Part shown: in pieces, positions 8,591 through 17,319 of the stretch
How the letters are laid out: the number at the start of each line of letters is the position of its first letter
Numbering within the stretch: position 1 is the stretch's first letter
DNA from: CBDUEF01 sp018063485
GTDB taxonomy: Bacteria; Pseudomonadota; Alphaproteobacteria; Rhodobacterales; Rhodobacteraceae
Length of the DNA: 64,000 bases
Direction: 5' to 3'
NCBI GenBank assembly: GCA_037045435.1
Contig: JBAOID010000003.1
Coordinates: 319,770-383,769 of the forward strand
The notes under the pieces: model-generated
Database searches by the model: none
What the model saw: only the letters and a program-made list of their open reading frames with translations
What the model was told of the DNA's origin: nothing
Position numbers and translations under genes: made by a program

Positions 8591-9631
8591 ATGAAAGCCG
8601 ATGCGATGCAAGATGAGTGGTGGCGGCCGCAAAATCATGCGGACAGGCGCGGGGTGTTGTTGGCGCGCAACCGGATTCAGGCGGGGATGCGGGCCTGGCT
8701 GGGGGAGCGTGAGTTTCTGGAGGTGGATGCGGGGGCCCTGGTAGTGAGCCCGGGCAATGAGGCGCATCTGCACGGTTTTGCGACACAGGCGATCGGCAAT
8801 GATGGGGTGGGGCGGCAGATGTATCTGCACACCAGCCCGGAATTTGCGATGAAAAAGCTGCTGGCGGCGGGCGAGCGGCGGATATTTTCGCTTCGCGCAT
8901 GTCTGGCGCAACCGTGAGCGGGGGGCTTTGCACAGTCCCGAGTTTACCATGCTGGAGTGGTATCGGGTGGGCGAGGGCTATGAGGTGCTGATGGCGGATG
9001 TGATGTCTTTGTTGCGGATCGCCGGGGGGCAGTTGCAGTTTCGCGGGCGGGTCTGTGATCTGGCGTTGGAACCAGAGCGGATTTCGGTGGCCGCAGCGTT
9101 TCAGCGCTATGCCGGGGTGGATTTGCTGGCAAGTATGGATGCCGAGGGGCAGGGCAGGCCGCAGGTTCTGGCCGGACAGTTGGGCGAGATCGGGCTGCGG
9201 GTGGCCGAAGATGACACCTGGTCGGATATGGTGGCGCGGGTCTTGGGCGAGCGGGTCGAGCCGCATCTGGGCAATGGTCGGGTGACGATTCTGGATGAGT
9301 ACCCGGCTGCCGAGGCGGCGCTTGGCACGGCGCTGTGGGCATGATCGCCGCGTGGCCGAGCGGTTCGAGGTTTACGCCTGCGGGGTGGAACTGGCCAACG
9401 GCTTTGGCGAGTTGACCGATGCGGGCGAGCAGCGCCGTCGGTTTGAGGCCGAGATGGCCGAAAAGGCGCGGGTTTACGGCGAGACTTATCCGCTGGATGA
9501 GGACTTTCTGGCGGCTCTGGAGATCATGCCCGAGGCAAGTCGGGATCGCGCTGGGCTTTGACCGGGTGGTGATGATGGCGACGGGAGCCGCACGGATAGA
9601 TGATGTGATCTGGACGCCGGTGGCGCGGTAA
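8591..9631 (+). pseudogene. epmA: EF-P lysyltransferase EpmA (PoxA/GenX), three +1 frameshifts
   Basis: EpmA is a class II lysyl-tRNA synthetase paralogue that attaches beta-lysine to EF-P. The whole family sequence is present but in three frames. Frame one covers the N-terminus to MYLHTSPEFAMKKLL and RIFSL; frame two runs HSPEFTMLEWYR to PAAEAAL; frame three runs RVAERFEVYACGVELANGF to MPEAS; frame one returns as GIALGFDRVVMMATGA. Breaks fall near 8894, 9324 and 9540. Each is an extra base, so the three together restore phase. Every segment keeps family-conserved residues, suggesting either very recent decay or base-call errors. It diverges from efp, its substrate gene. The start at 8591 is tentative; 8606 is an alternative. 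Confidence 0.85.
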
Positions 9632-9712
9632 GCGGCCAATTGCGACCATGAATTGCGGGAAATGTGCGAAATCGACCTTTCCCCCGGCGGCGGGCTTGGC
9701 TACGACTGGGCT

Positions 9713-10378
9713 ATGAAATGGACGATCCCAAATACGCTGACGTTTGTGCGACTGCTGGCGGCGCCGGGTGTGGCGGTGATGTTCTTGTATTTCCACCGGC
9801 CCTGGGCGGATTGGTTTGCGCTGACGCTGTTTGTGGGTGCGGCGATCACCGATTGGTTTGACGGCTATCTGGCGCGGTTGTGGAAGCAGGAAAGCAAGTT
9901 TGGCGCGATGCTGGACCCGATTGCCGACAAGGCGATGGTGGTGATCGCGATCATGGTCTTGACCGGGTATTCGGGGATGAACCCTTGGTTGATCCTGCCT
10001 GCGACGGTGATCTTGTTTCGGGAAGTCTTTGTGTCGGGTCTGCGCGAATTTCTGGGGGCGAAGTCGGGCAAATTGCAGGTGACTCGGCTGGCAAAGTGGA
10101 AAACCACGGCGCAGATGGTTGCGATTGCGGTGCTGTTTCTGGGCACCGGGTTGGAATATCTGAACGGGGTGGCGATGCAGAACATGACACCTGATCAATA
10201 TGCCGACGCTGTGGCGCAGGGTTTGGCCGATCCGATCCGGGCCTGTGGCAAACGCGATTGTGCATCGCTTGCCGGGGACGTAGGCTTGGTGTTGATGTGG
10301 GTGGCGGCTTTGCTGACGGCTATCACTGGCTGGGAATATTTCCGCAAGGCGGGGCCGTTCCTGAAGGAGGATCCATGA
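9713..10378 (+). CDS. pgsA: CDP-diacylglycerol-glycerol-3-phosphate 3-phosphatidyltransferase
   Basis: An inner-membrane enzyme that makes phosphatidylglycerol phosphate, the first step to PG and cardiolipin. The CDP-alcohol phosphotransferase motif DWFDGYLAR then G and DPIAD is complete near residues 44-70. About 221 residues starting MKWTIPNTLT; an earlier in-frame start at 9653 adds 20 non-conserved residues. A segment of roughly 35 residues between the last helices (NMTPDQYADAV, CGKRDCASL) is an insertion relative to E. coli PgsA. It overlaps moaD by four bases (ATGA). Confidence 0.92.
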   Translation: MKWTIPNTLTFVRLLAAPGVAVMFLYFHRPWADWFALTLFVGAAITDWFDGYLARLWKQESKFGAMLDPIADKAMVVIAIMVLTGYSGMNPWLILPATVILFREVFVSGLREFLGAKSGKLQVTRLAKWKTTAQMVAIAVLFLGTGLEYLNGVAMQNMTPDQYADAVAQGLADPIRACGKRDCASLAGDVGLVLMWVAALLTAITGWEYFRKAGPFLKEDP

Positions 10379-10623
10379 TCGAAGTGATCTATTTTGCCTG
10401 GGTTCGCGAGCGGATCGGAGTGCCGCGCGAAACCATCGCGACAAATGCGGCGACTGTGGCCGAGTTGATCGACGAATTGCGGGCACGAGACGAGCGCTAT
10501 GCGCTGGCGTTCGGGGATTTGGCCTCACTTCGGGTGGCGTTGGATCAGGAATTGGCGGGATTTGATGCAGCTTTGGCCGGGGTGCGGGAAGTGGCGTTCT
10601 TTCCGCCGATGACGGGGGGCTAA
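10375..10623 (+). CDS. moaD: Molybdopterin synthase sulfur carrier subunit
   Basis: An 82-residue ubiquitin-fold sulfur carrier ending in the obligatory Gly-Gly (PPMTGG), which is thiocarboxylated and donates sulfur to precursor Z in molybdenum cofactor synthesis. The ATG at 10375 overlaps the pgsA stop as ATGA and follows GGAGG. moaE begins three bases after its stop, so the two subunits of molybdopterin synthase are made together. Confidence 0.92.
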   Translation: MIEVIYFAWVRERIGVPRETIATNAATVAELIDELRARDERYALAFGDLASLRVALDQELAGFDAALAGVREVAFFPPMTGG

Positions 10624-10626
10624 CCC

Positions 10627-11070
10627 ATGTCGCAGGTGCGCGTTCAGGCTGCGCCGTTTGATGCGGGGGCCGAGGCCAATCTGTTTTCGGGCAGCGTTGC
10701 GGGCGCGGGGGCGGTGGTAACCTTTACCGGCCTTGTGCGCGACAATGGCGGCGCTTTGGCGGCGATGGAGATCGAGCATTATCCCGGCATGACCGAAAAG
10801 GCGATTGCGGCGATGGCGGATCAGGCCGTGGCGCGTTGGTCTTTGGTGGGGGCCTTGGTCATTCACCGCTACGGCCGGCTGCATCCGAAAGAGCCGATCA
10901 TGATGGTGGCCACGGCGGCGCGGCATCGGGCGGATGCTTTCGCGGCGGCCGAATTCCTGATGGATTATCTGAAATCGCGGGCACCGTTTTGGAAGAAAGA
11001 GCTGACCGCTGACGGGGCCGAATGGGTTGCCGCGCGCGATGAGGATGAGGCGGCGCTGGGCCGCTGGTAG
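10627..11070 (+). CDS. moaE: Molybdopterin synthase catalytic subunit
   Basis: 147 residues. MoaE binds the MoaD C-terminus and transfers sulfur to cyclic pyranopterin. Family landmarks are FTGLVRDN, EHYPGMTEKA, VIHRYGRL and KSRAPFWKKE, the last containing the conserved catalytic lysines. The usual Gly-Glu in the HR-GRL-GE motif reads PKE here, a small deviation. It completes the pgsA-moaD-moaE operon and converges on the P1 peptidase gene with one base between stops. Confidence 0.93.
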   Translation: MSQVRVQAAPFDAGAEANLFSGSVAGAGAVVTFTGLVRDNGGALAAMEIEHYPGMTEKAIAAMADQAVARWSLVGALVIHRYGRLHPKEPIMMVATAARHRADAFAAAEFLMDYLKSRAPFWKKELTADGAEWVAARDEDEAALGRW

Positions 11071-11071
11071 G

Positions 11072-12064
11072 CTATTTCTTGTAAAGCGATTGCCATGTCG
11101 GTTGCAAATCGCCCGGCAATGGCGTGGCGGCAAAGACCGCCCTTGCGATGGCGCGGGCCAGACAGATCGCCGCGGCGTGGCCGATCTGAAAGCTGTCGGT
11201 GATGGGATCGGTCAGCGGTTTTTCCCCGGATGCGCTGGCAAAGACCAGATCGCCATCCAGCAAAGTATGCGACGGCACGATGGCGCGGGCCATGCCATCA
11301 TGGGCAGCGGTGGCCATGCGTTGTGCTGCGGCTTGGGTGAGGTCGGCGTCGGTGGCGACAATGGCGATGGTGGTGGCCTCGCCCATGCGTTTGGCAGGAA
11401 TGGGGGCGGTTGACGCGGCGGGCTCCTGGCAGATGCCCCTGCCGCCGAATTCGTTGTCGCGCTCCCACGGGGCGGCCCAGAATTGGCCGTGTGGCCCGGT
11501 GGTCACCGCGCCCAGGGCGTTGACGGCAACCAAAGCGCCGACGGTTAGTCCCGAGGGCAACACCAGCGAGGCCGAGCCAAGGCCGCCTTTGAGCCTGCCT
11601 GTCAGCGCACCGTAACCTGCGCCAATGCTGCCAAGGGCGAAATCGGGCGAGGCCAGATCAAAGGCGCGGCGGCCAAGATCGTAATAGGGGTTGCGCGGCC
11701 AGTCCTTGTTGCCGCCATTCAAGAGATCAAACAGGATCGCACCCGGCACAATCGGCACGCGCTGATCGCCCACCGCAAAACCGCGACCGCTGGCACGCAA
11801 GCCGTCGGCCACGCCCGAACAAGCATCAAGCCCAAATGCCGAGCCGCCCGACAGCACCAGTGCATCAACCTGTTGCACCAGCCGGTCCGGGGCCAGAAGA
11901 TCGGTTTCCCTTGTGCCGGGCGCGCCACCCATCACCGAGACTGCGGCGGTAAAAGGGCGATCTGCCGTCAAGATGGTGCAACCTGACCGCAGGGTTTCGT
12001 CATGGGCATTGCCGATGCGAAGGCCCGAGATGTCAGTGATCAGATTGCGCGGTCCGGGGTGCAT
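11072..12064 (-). CDS. P1-family peptidase (DmpA/L-aminopeptidase-D-esterase type, S58)
   Basis: About 330 residues from the ATG at 12064, which has AGGAAAGG upstream. N-terminal nucleophile hydrolases of this family self-cleave before a Ser; the site is visible as LKGGLGSAS near residue 190. Other conserved pieces are ITDISGLRIGNA, VLSGGSAFGLDA and VGALVAVNALGAV. In-frame starts further upstream (to 12283) cross the divergent transposase gene and look non-conserved. The natural peptide substrate is unknown. There is no signal peptide. Confidence 0.85.
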   Translation of the reverse strand: MHPGPRNLITDISGLRIGNAHDETLRSGCTILTADRPFTAAVSVMGGAPGTRETDLLAPDRLVQQVDALVLSGGSAFGLDACSGVADGLRASGRGFAVGDQRVPIVPGAILFDLLNGGNKDWPRNPYYDLGRRAFDLASPDFALGSIGAGYGALTGRLKGGLGSASLVLPSGLTVGALVAVNALGAVTTGPHGQFWAAPWERDNEFGGRGICQEPAASTAPIPAKRMGEATTIAIVATDADLTQAAAQRMATAAHDGMARAIVPSHTLLDGDLVFASASGEKPLTDPITDSFQIGHAAAICLARAIARAVFAATPLPGDLQPTWQSLYKK

Positions 12065-12176
12065 TTGTGGCCTTTCCTGATTGCACATCATGGGCATGAA
12101 AGGGGATTTGAGCAAAGGGAGTAATTTTGGGCAAGATCTCAATCTGTTGTTAAGGATGCGGCGGCAAGGTTGCGGG

Positions 12177-12608
12177 ATGATATATTCCGATACCCCCCGA
12201 TTCTTTACCCTTGGTCTTGCCGAGCGCGGCGATGATCTGCTGTTGGCGCGGATCGACCGGCTGCGTGAGGCGCTGCGCGCCACTCAAGTTGAGCGACCCT
12301 TTGCGCTGCGGGCCTGGGTGGTGCTGCCCGACCATCTGCATGTGATCTGGGCGCTGCCCGAAGGCGACTGCGATCATGCGGGCCGTTGGCGACAGATCAA
12401 GGCGCGGTTTTCAAGGGCGGTATCCCCGCGCAACCGCCGCGATGGGCTGTGGCTGCGTGGGTTTGCCGAGCGGGTTTTGCCAGACGAAGAGGCCGTTGCC
12501 ACTCATATGGGGTTTTGCCGCAAGGATCCGGCGCTGCATGGATTTATCGCCGATGGGGCCGATTGGCGCTGGTCGTCGTTTTATCGGGGGCAGGTGCGCG
12601 CCAATTGA
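12177..12608 (+). CDS. REP-associated tyrosine transposase-like protein (RAYT, Y1 family), catalytic Tyr missing
   Basis: About 143 residues. The Y1/IS200 HUH motif is present as VLPDHLHVIW, with RLREALRATQ before it and DWRWSSFYRG near the end, all typical of RAYTs. In the family the nucleophile lies in a motif like H-x-x-Y-x-x-x-NPVKHG; here the same stretch reads HMGFCRKDPALHG, so Tyr is Phe and the NPVK core is lost. It is probably unable to cut DNA by the usual route. The start is uncertain (12081 and 12156 are alternatives). I see no REP-like palindromes flanking it. Confidence 0.75.
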   Translation: MIYSDTPRFFTLGLAERGDDLLLARIDRLREALRATQVERPFALRAWVVLPDHLHVIWALPEGDCDHAGRWRQIKARFSRAVSPRNRRDGLWLRGFAERVLPDEEAVATHMGFCRKDPALHGFIADGADWRWSSFYRGQVRAN

Positions 12609-12938
12609 TCAGAAATCGAACAACTCGCTGAGAAAGCTGTCACGGCGTTTGCGTTTGCCTGTGCGGCTGTCGTCATCATGATCGTCGTGGCGATCATGGC
12701 TCTGATCGTTTGAGGGGCGGTCATTGAAGGGGCGGGAGTGATCCTGCCGTGGAGCGGCGCGGCCCGGTTCGATCAAGGTAACGGGGGTAGCGTTTGCCAC
12801 CGGCGCGGCGGCGCGTTCAATGATCTTGTCCAGTTCGCCCCGGTCCAGCCAGACACCCCGGCATTTCGGGCAATAATCAATCTCGACACCGTTGCGGTCA
12901 GCCATGACCAAGGTTTCACCATCAATTGGGCAGCGCAT
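12609..12938 (-). CDS. Zinc-ribbon protein, zf-TFIIB family
   Basis: A 109-residue soluble protein. The N-terminal ribbon has two Cys pairs as MRCPIDG (first Cys) and YCPKCRGVWLDRGEL, the hallmark of the zf-TFIIB domain. The remainder is low-complexity: a His/Asp-rich run (residues 78-92) and a basic stretch TGKRKRR before the end. The function is unknown; a metal-binding or nucleic-acid role is possible. The start at 12938 is preceded by AAAGGAGTTACCC. It converges with the RAYT gene with no gap. Confidence 0.82.
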   Translation of the reverse strand: MRCPIDGETLVMADRNGVEIDYCPKCRGVWLDRGELDKIIERAAAPVANATPVTLIEPGRAAPRQDHSRPFNDRPSNDQSHDRHDDHDDDSRTGKRKRRDSFLSELFDF

Positions 12939-13056
12939 GGGTAACTCCTTTGTGTTGTGCGGTGTTAAGATGGTGGTTGTGCTTTTACAGGCAAGTGCGC
13001 GGCATTGTCGCGCGGGGGCTTTTACCCTAGTTTGTGACAATGCGTGAAAGGAACTG

Positions 13057-13911
13057 ATGATGTCTGACGAAGCATATGTGCCGCCGAAGGTTTGGGTCTG
13101 GGAAGCGGGAACTGGCGGGCAATTTGCCAGCATCAACCGCCCCGTTGCCGGGGCGACGCATGATAAAGACCTGCCGCGCGGCAAACACCCGTTTCAGCTC
13201 TATTCCATGGCGACGCCGAACGGGGTGAAGGTGACGATCCTGTTCGAAGAGCTGTTGGAGGCCGGGCACAAGGGCGCGGAATATGACGCCTGGCTGATAG
13301 ATATCGGCAAAGGCGACCAGTTTGGTTCAGGCTTTGTAGCGGTTAACCCCAATTCGAAAATCCCGGCGCTGATGGATTATAGCGACAAAGACCAAGTCAG
13401 GCTGTTCGAATCCGGCTCGATCATGGTGCATCTGGCCGAGAAATTCGGCGTGTTCTTGCCGAAATCGGGGCCTGAGCGCAGTGAGGTGTTGAACTGGCTG
13501 TTCTGGCAGATGGGTTCGGCACCGTTTGTCGGTGGTGGCTTTGGCCATTTTTTTGCCTATGCGCCGGAAAAGCTGGAATATCCGATCAACCGCTATGCGA
13601 TGGAAACCAAGCGGCAGTTGGATGTGCTGGATCGCCGGTTGGCCGAGGTGCCGTTCGTGGCGGGGCAGATCTATTCCATCGCGGATATGGCGATCTGGCC
13701 CTGGTATGGGGCGATGGTTCTGGGGCGCAGCTACGCCAATTCGGCCGAGTTCCTGGATGTGGGCATCTACAGGAATGTGCTGCGCTGGGCCAGCGCGATT
13801 GACGCGCGCCCGGCGGTGACGCGTGGACGGATGGTGAACAAGAACTGGGGTGATGCATCCGAGCAACTTCCCGAGCGCCATTCTGCGGCAGATTTTGCAA
13901 GCAAGACCTAG
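13057..13911 (+). CDS. yghU: Glutathione S-transferase family, YghU-type disulfide-bond reductase
   Basis: 284 residues. YghU-type (nu-class) GSTs bind two glutathiones and reduce organic peroxides or disulfides in the cytosol. Conserved pieces are the long N-terminal arm with ASINRPVAGATHDKDLP, the thioredoxin-fold start LYSMATPNGVKVTILFEE, the glutathione-binding NPNSKIPAL and FESGSIMVHLAEK, and the C-terminal helical domain with IADMAIWPWYG. The start has AAGGAACTG upstream; a second ATG follows immediately. The C-terminal coding end overlaps nothing functional; the L,D-transpeptidase begins 127 bases later. Confidence 0.9.
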   Translation: MMSDEAYVPPKVWVWEAGTGGQFASINRPVAGATHDKDLPRGKHPFQLYSMATPNGVKVTILFEELLEAGHKGAEYDAWLIDIGKGDQFGSGFVAVNPNSKIPALMDYSDKDQVRLFESGSIMVHLAEKFGVFLPKSGPERSEVLNWLFWQMGSAPFVGGGFGHFFAYAPEKLEYPINRYAMETKRQLDVLDRRLAEVPFVAGQIYSIADMAIWPWYGAMVLGRSYANSAEFLDVGIYRNVLRWASAIDARPAVTRGRMVNKNWGDASEQLPERHSAADFASKT

Positions 13912-14038
13912 CCAAAACCTGGTGAACGACGTGCCACGCCTGCGCATTTTCTTGCGCAGCCTGGTCCCATGGGGGTTGACGACAGGGGGGCTAAACGCGC
14001 TAGGTGCAGGCTGTTTCCATAAAATCCGAGTCTTTCCC

Positions 14039-14938
14039 GTGACATATCCTCTTCTGCGTCTGCTGCCCGTTCTGGCCTTGTCGGCTCTTGCCGCCTGTAG
14101 CGGAGAACCCAAAGAAGTGGCCCCGCCTGTGGTGGTTGCCGGTTATGAAGCGATCGAGGATGACGGCAAGCTGATCGAGGCGGTTGATCCAAAGCTGTTG
14201 GACGCGGACCGTGCGCGGGCCGAAGTGGCCTACAATGGTAATGAGGCACCGGGGACGATTGTGGTCGATACCCATGCGCGCAAACTTTATCTGGTGGAAG
14301 AGGGCGGCCGTGCCACGCGTTATGCGGTGGCGGTCGGTCGTGAGGGGTTGTCGTTTCGCGGCAATGGCGTGATCGGCCGCAAGGCGATGTGGCCAAGCTG
14401 GCAACCGACGGCAAATATGGTGCGCTCGCGCCCGGACATGTATGCGCAATATGCGGGCGGTTTGCCGGGCGGATTGGAGAATCCATTGGGCGCGCGGGCG
14501 CTCTATTTGTATCGCGGCGGCCGCGACACCATGTTCCGCATCCATGGCACCATTCAGAACGAATCCATCGGCCACGCCACTTCGGCAGGCTGTATCCGGC
14601 TTTTCAACCAGGATGCCATGCAGCTTTACGACCGCATAGAGCCAGGTGCTGCGGTAAAGGTGCGAACGCTGGAGGAAAGCCTTGCGATCGAGGGCCCCTA
14701 TATGGATGACGCCTATGGCCGCGCGGTGCCGGATACGCCCGAGAATCAGGCTCGCAAGGAAGCGGATATCTTGAAAATTGCCGCTGAAGAGCGGATCAAA
14801 GCAGAAAACGCGGCTTTGCTCGCCGAGAAAGCCGCCAAAGAGGCCGCCAAGGCTGACAAAAAGCGGCTTTCGGCCTGCAAGCGCCAAGGTATCAGCGCCG
14901 AGGATTGCCCGGCACTGGATCCGGTTGCGGCTATGTGA
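14039..14938 (+). CDS. L,D-transpeptidase lipoprotein (YkuD domain)
   Basis: About 299 residues from a GTG at 14039. A lipoprotein signal (LLRLLPVLALSALAAC, lipobox LAAC) places it on the periplasmic side. The YkuD catalytic motif reads HGT..., SIGHATSAGCIR near residues 175-190 with the nucleophilic Cys. Such enzymes form 3-3 crosslinks in peptidoglycan or anchor proteins to it. The C-terminal 60 residues are charged and Ala/Lys-rich, likely helical. Earlier in-frame starts (to 13850) would bury the signal peptide, so GTG is chosen although its ribosome site is weak. Confidence 0.87.
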   Translation: MTYPLLRLLPVLALSALAACSGEPKEVAPPVVVAGYEAIEDDGKLIEAVDPKLLDADRARAEVAYNGNEAPGTIVVDTHARKLYLVEEGGRATRYAVAVGREGLSFRGNGVIGRKAMWPSWQPTANMVRSRPDMYAQYAGGLPGGLENPLGARALYLYRGGRDTMFRIHGTIQNESIGHATSAGCIRLFNQDAMQLYDRIEPGAAVKVRTLEESLAIEGPYMDDAYGRAVPDTPENQARKEADILKIAAEERIKAENAALLAEKAAKEAAKADKKRLSACKRQGISAEDCPALDPVAAM

Positions 14939-15272
14939 TCACCACATAGTCCTTGAGGGTGGTCTCAACCACCTCCCAAGTGCCAGACAGGCCGGGGCGC
15001 AGCACATAGCTGTCTCCGGCCTTCAGGTTGGTGATGGTACCTTCCGAGTCGGTCAGGATCGAATGGCCGGACAGGATATGGAAATACTCCCACTCGGTAT
15101 AGCTGACCCGCCATTTGCCTGGGGTGGACTGCCACATTCCGCAAAAGATATTGCCGCGTTCCTCGACGGGCCATGAACTGTGAACCGGATCGCCGGCAAG
15201 CAGTTTGGCTGCATCGGGGCGTGAGATTTCAGGGCTGATGCCGGATTGGGCGACGCGGGTTGGGTTCGACAT
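14931..15272 (-). CDS. Cupin-domain protein
   Basis: A 113-residue single-domain beta-barrel protein resembling the Cupin_3/EutQ-like group: GMWQSTPGKWRVSYTEWEYF, HILSGHSILTD, LKAGDSYVLRPGLSGTWEV. The classical two-His cupin motif is reduced, as in this subgroup. The function is unknown. Its last codons overlap the end of the L,D-transpeptidase gene by 8 bases on the opposite strand. Confidence 0.75.
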   Translation of the reverse strand: MSNPTRVAQSGISPEISRPDAAKLLAGDPVHSSWPVEERGNIFCGMWQSTPGKWRVSYTEWEYFHILSGHSILTDSEGTITNLKAGDSYVLRPGLSGTWEVVETTLKDYVVIT

Positions 15273-15417
15273 GGGGACTCCTGTTACTTTGCCCCAGAGT
15301 TGGGGTAACTGCCCCGGCGGTCAAGCCTTTGGTGCTGCAATGCAGCGCAAGAATCTTGCGGATGCGCTGGCAATATGCCCATATAGGCCGCGATTGGGTA
15401 GCAACGAGGCCAAAACG

Positions 15418-16251
15418 ATGAGTGCAACCTCTGCAGTTCGGGCGGTGTTGCCCCCAGATATCCGGGCGCGCAAGGGCAGCGCACCTTTGGTGGTGTTGAC
15501 CGCCTATACCACCCCCGGCGCGCGGCTGGTCGATGCGCATTGCGACATTGCACTGGTTGGCGATTTGGTGGGGATGGTGCTGCATGGGATGCCTTCAACC
15601 CTTGGCGTGACCATGGAGATGATGATCCTGCATGGGCGTTCGGTGGTAAAGGGGCTGACGCGCGCGATGGCCGTGATCGACATGCCCTTTGGCAGTTATG
15701 AGGAAAGCCCACAGCAGGCCTATCGCAATGCCGCGCGGCTGATGGCGGAAACCGGCGCGCCAGCGGTCAAGCTGGAGGGCGGCGCACATATGATGGAAAC
15801 GATCGCGTTTCTCGTGGCGCGGGGTGTGCCGGTGATGGCGCATATCGGTCTGACGCCGCAATCGGTGAACACACTTGGCGGCTATATTGTGGTGGGCCGT
15901 GAGGGCGAGGCTGACCGGGTGATGGAGGATGCGCGCGCGGTTGAAGCCGCAGGGGCGTTTGCCGTGGTGTTGGAAAAGGTGCCGATAGGTCTGGCGGCGC
16001 GGATCACGCAAAGCCTTGAAATTCCGACGATTGGTATCGGGGCCGGAGTGCAGTGCGACGGGCAGGTGTTGGTGATTGACGATATGCTGGGCCTGTTCAC
16101 CGAGTTTCGCCCGAAATTCGTGAAACGCTATGCCGAATTGGGGCGCTTGGCGGATGAGGCGATTGCGGCCTATGCGGCGGAGGTGCGCAGCAGGGCGTTT
16201 CCCGCCGAGGAGCATTCCTTCGCCGATGTGCTGAAAGGCACAAGATCTTGA
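15418..16251 (+). CDS. panB: 3-methyl-2-oxobutanoate hydroxymethyltransferase
   Basis: 277 residues. PanB makes ketopantoate from 2-oxoisovalerate and methylene-tetrahydrofolate, the first committed step to pantothenate. Conserved features are LTAYTTPGARLVD, LVGDLVGMVLHG, the metal/substrate segment VKLEGGAHM, MAHIGLTPQSVN and GIGAGVQCDGQVLVIDD. The ATG at 15418 has GAGG upstream. The stop overlaps the panC start as TTGA. Confidence 0.94.
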   Translation: MSATSAVRAVLPPDIRARKGSAPLVVLTAYTTPGARLVDAHCDIALVGDLVGMVLHGMPSTLGVTMEMMILHGRSVVKGLTRAMAVIDMPFGSYEESPQQAYRNAARLMAETGAPAVKLEGGAHMMETIAFLVARGVPVMAHIGLTPQSVNTLGGYIVVGREGEADRVMEDARAVEAAGAFAVVLEKVPIGLAARITQSLEIPTIGIGAGVQCDGQVLVIDDMLGLFTEFRPKFVKRYAELGRLADEAIAAYAAEVRSRAFPAEEHSFADVLKGTRS

Positions 16252-17087
16252 CGCCGATTGTGCGGACGGTGGCCCAATTGCGCGCGCTTGTGCGCGGCTG
16301 GAAGGCCGAGGGCGCGATTGTGGGCGTGGTGCCGACGATGGGCGCGCTGCATGACGGGCATCTGAGCCTTGCGCGCGCAGCCAGAGTCGAGTGTGAGCGG
16401 GTGATCGTGACGATTTTCGTCAACCCGATGCAGTTCAACAACCCCGAGGATCTGAAGAAATATCCGCGCACCGAAGCGGCGGATGCGGCGCTGTTGGCGA
16501 CGGTGCCGGTGGATGTGATCTTTGCGCCGCCGGTGGCGGAGGTTTACCCCGAAGCCTTCGGCTCGGTCGTCAGCGTGGCAGGCGTGTCCGAGCCGCTGGA
16601 AGGCCGGATGCGGCCGGGGCATTTTGACGGTGTGGCGACGGTGGTGACCAAGCTGTTTGGCATGAGCATGGCTGATCGGGGCTATTTCGGGCAAAAGGAC
16701 TGGCAGCAATTGCAGGTGGTGCAAAAGCTGGTGGCTGATCTTAATCTGGCCGTAACGGTCGTTGGTTGTGAGACGATCCGCGAGGCCGATGGGTTGGCGA
16801 TGAGTTCGCGCAACCTGCGTCTTGGGGATGATGCGCGGGCCAAGGCTCCGGTGCTCTATGCCGCGATTTCTGCGGCTGCCGAAGATATCCGTTCGGGGCA
16901 ATCGGACCGTATGGCGATCCGAGAAGCCGCTGAAAAGATGCGTGCGGCGGGCTTCGAGCGAGTGGAATATATCGAATTGCGCGATTCCGCGAGTTTGCTG
17001 CCTTCGGATGATCCTGCACGCCCGCGCAGAATGTTGGCGGCGGCTTGGCTGGACGGTGTGCGCTTGATCGACAATATTCCGGTTTGA
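16248..17087 (+). CDS. panC: Pantothenate synthetase
   Basis: 279 residues. PanC joins pantoate and beta-alanine using ATP. It shows the HIGH-like nucleotide site (PTMGALHDGHLSL), the FVNPMQF segment, GYFGQKDWQQL, and the KMSKS-equivalent region MSSRNLRL. The start is TTG, overlapping the panB stop (TTGA), so translation is coupled. The next 232 bases hold no gene I can support; a good ribosome site for the following gene appears at 17311. Confidence 0.94.
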   Translation: MTPIVRTVAQLRALVRGWKAEGAIVGVVPTMGALHDGHLSLARAARVECERVIVTIFVNPMQFNNPEDLKKYPRTEAADAALLATVPVDVIFAPPVAEVYPEAFGSVVSVAGVSEPLEGRMRPGHFDGVATVVTKLFGMSMADRGYFGQKDWQQLQVVQKLVADLNLAVTVVGCETIREADGLAMSSRNLRLGDDARAKAPVLYAAISAAAEDIRSGQSDRMAIREAAEKMRAAGFERVEYIELRDSASLLPSDDPARPRRMLAAAWLDGVRLIDNIPV

Positions 17088-17319
17088 CACCTGCAAGCGC
17101 GGACATGCCGCTCTGATCTCGCGATCCCCGACGGGTTCGCTGCGGGCGTGGCGATAAGGGCTTGGCGGCGAGGGGCAATTTCGGCAAGTATTGCAGGATC
17201 GGCCATGGGATCAGAGTGCCGCGCCTTTGGGTGCGGGCAATGCGAATTCTCGGGGTCCAAGTGATGTAAGTAGCAGTAACATGCCTATATCAGGGCAGTT
17301 CATTCCAACGGAGGGTCGT

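Noticed and set aside
9556..9562. CTTTGAC, identical to the RF2 programmed +1 frameshift site, in the third epmA break.
   Set aside because: The family match GIALGF lies in the new frame already upstream of this site, so the shift occurs earlier and the string is coincidence.
16856..17260. A 134-codon minus-strand frame reaching into the panC-coiled-coil gap.
   Set aside because: Mostly antisense to panC and without recognisable features.
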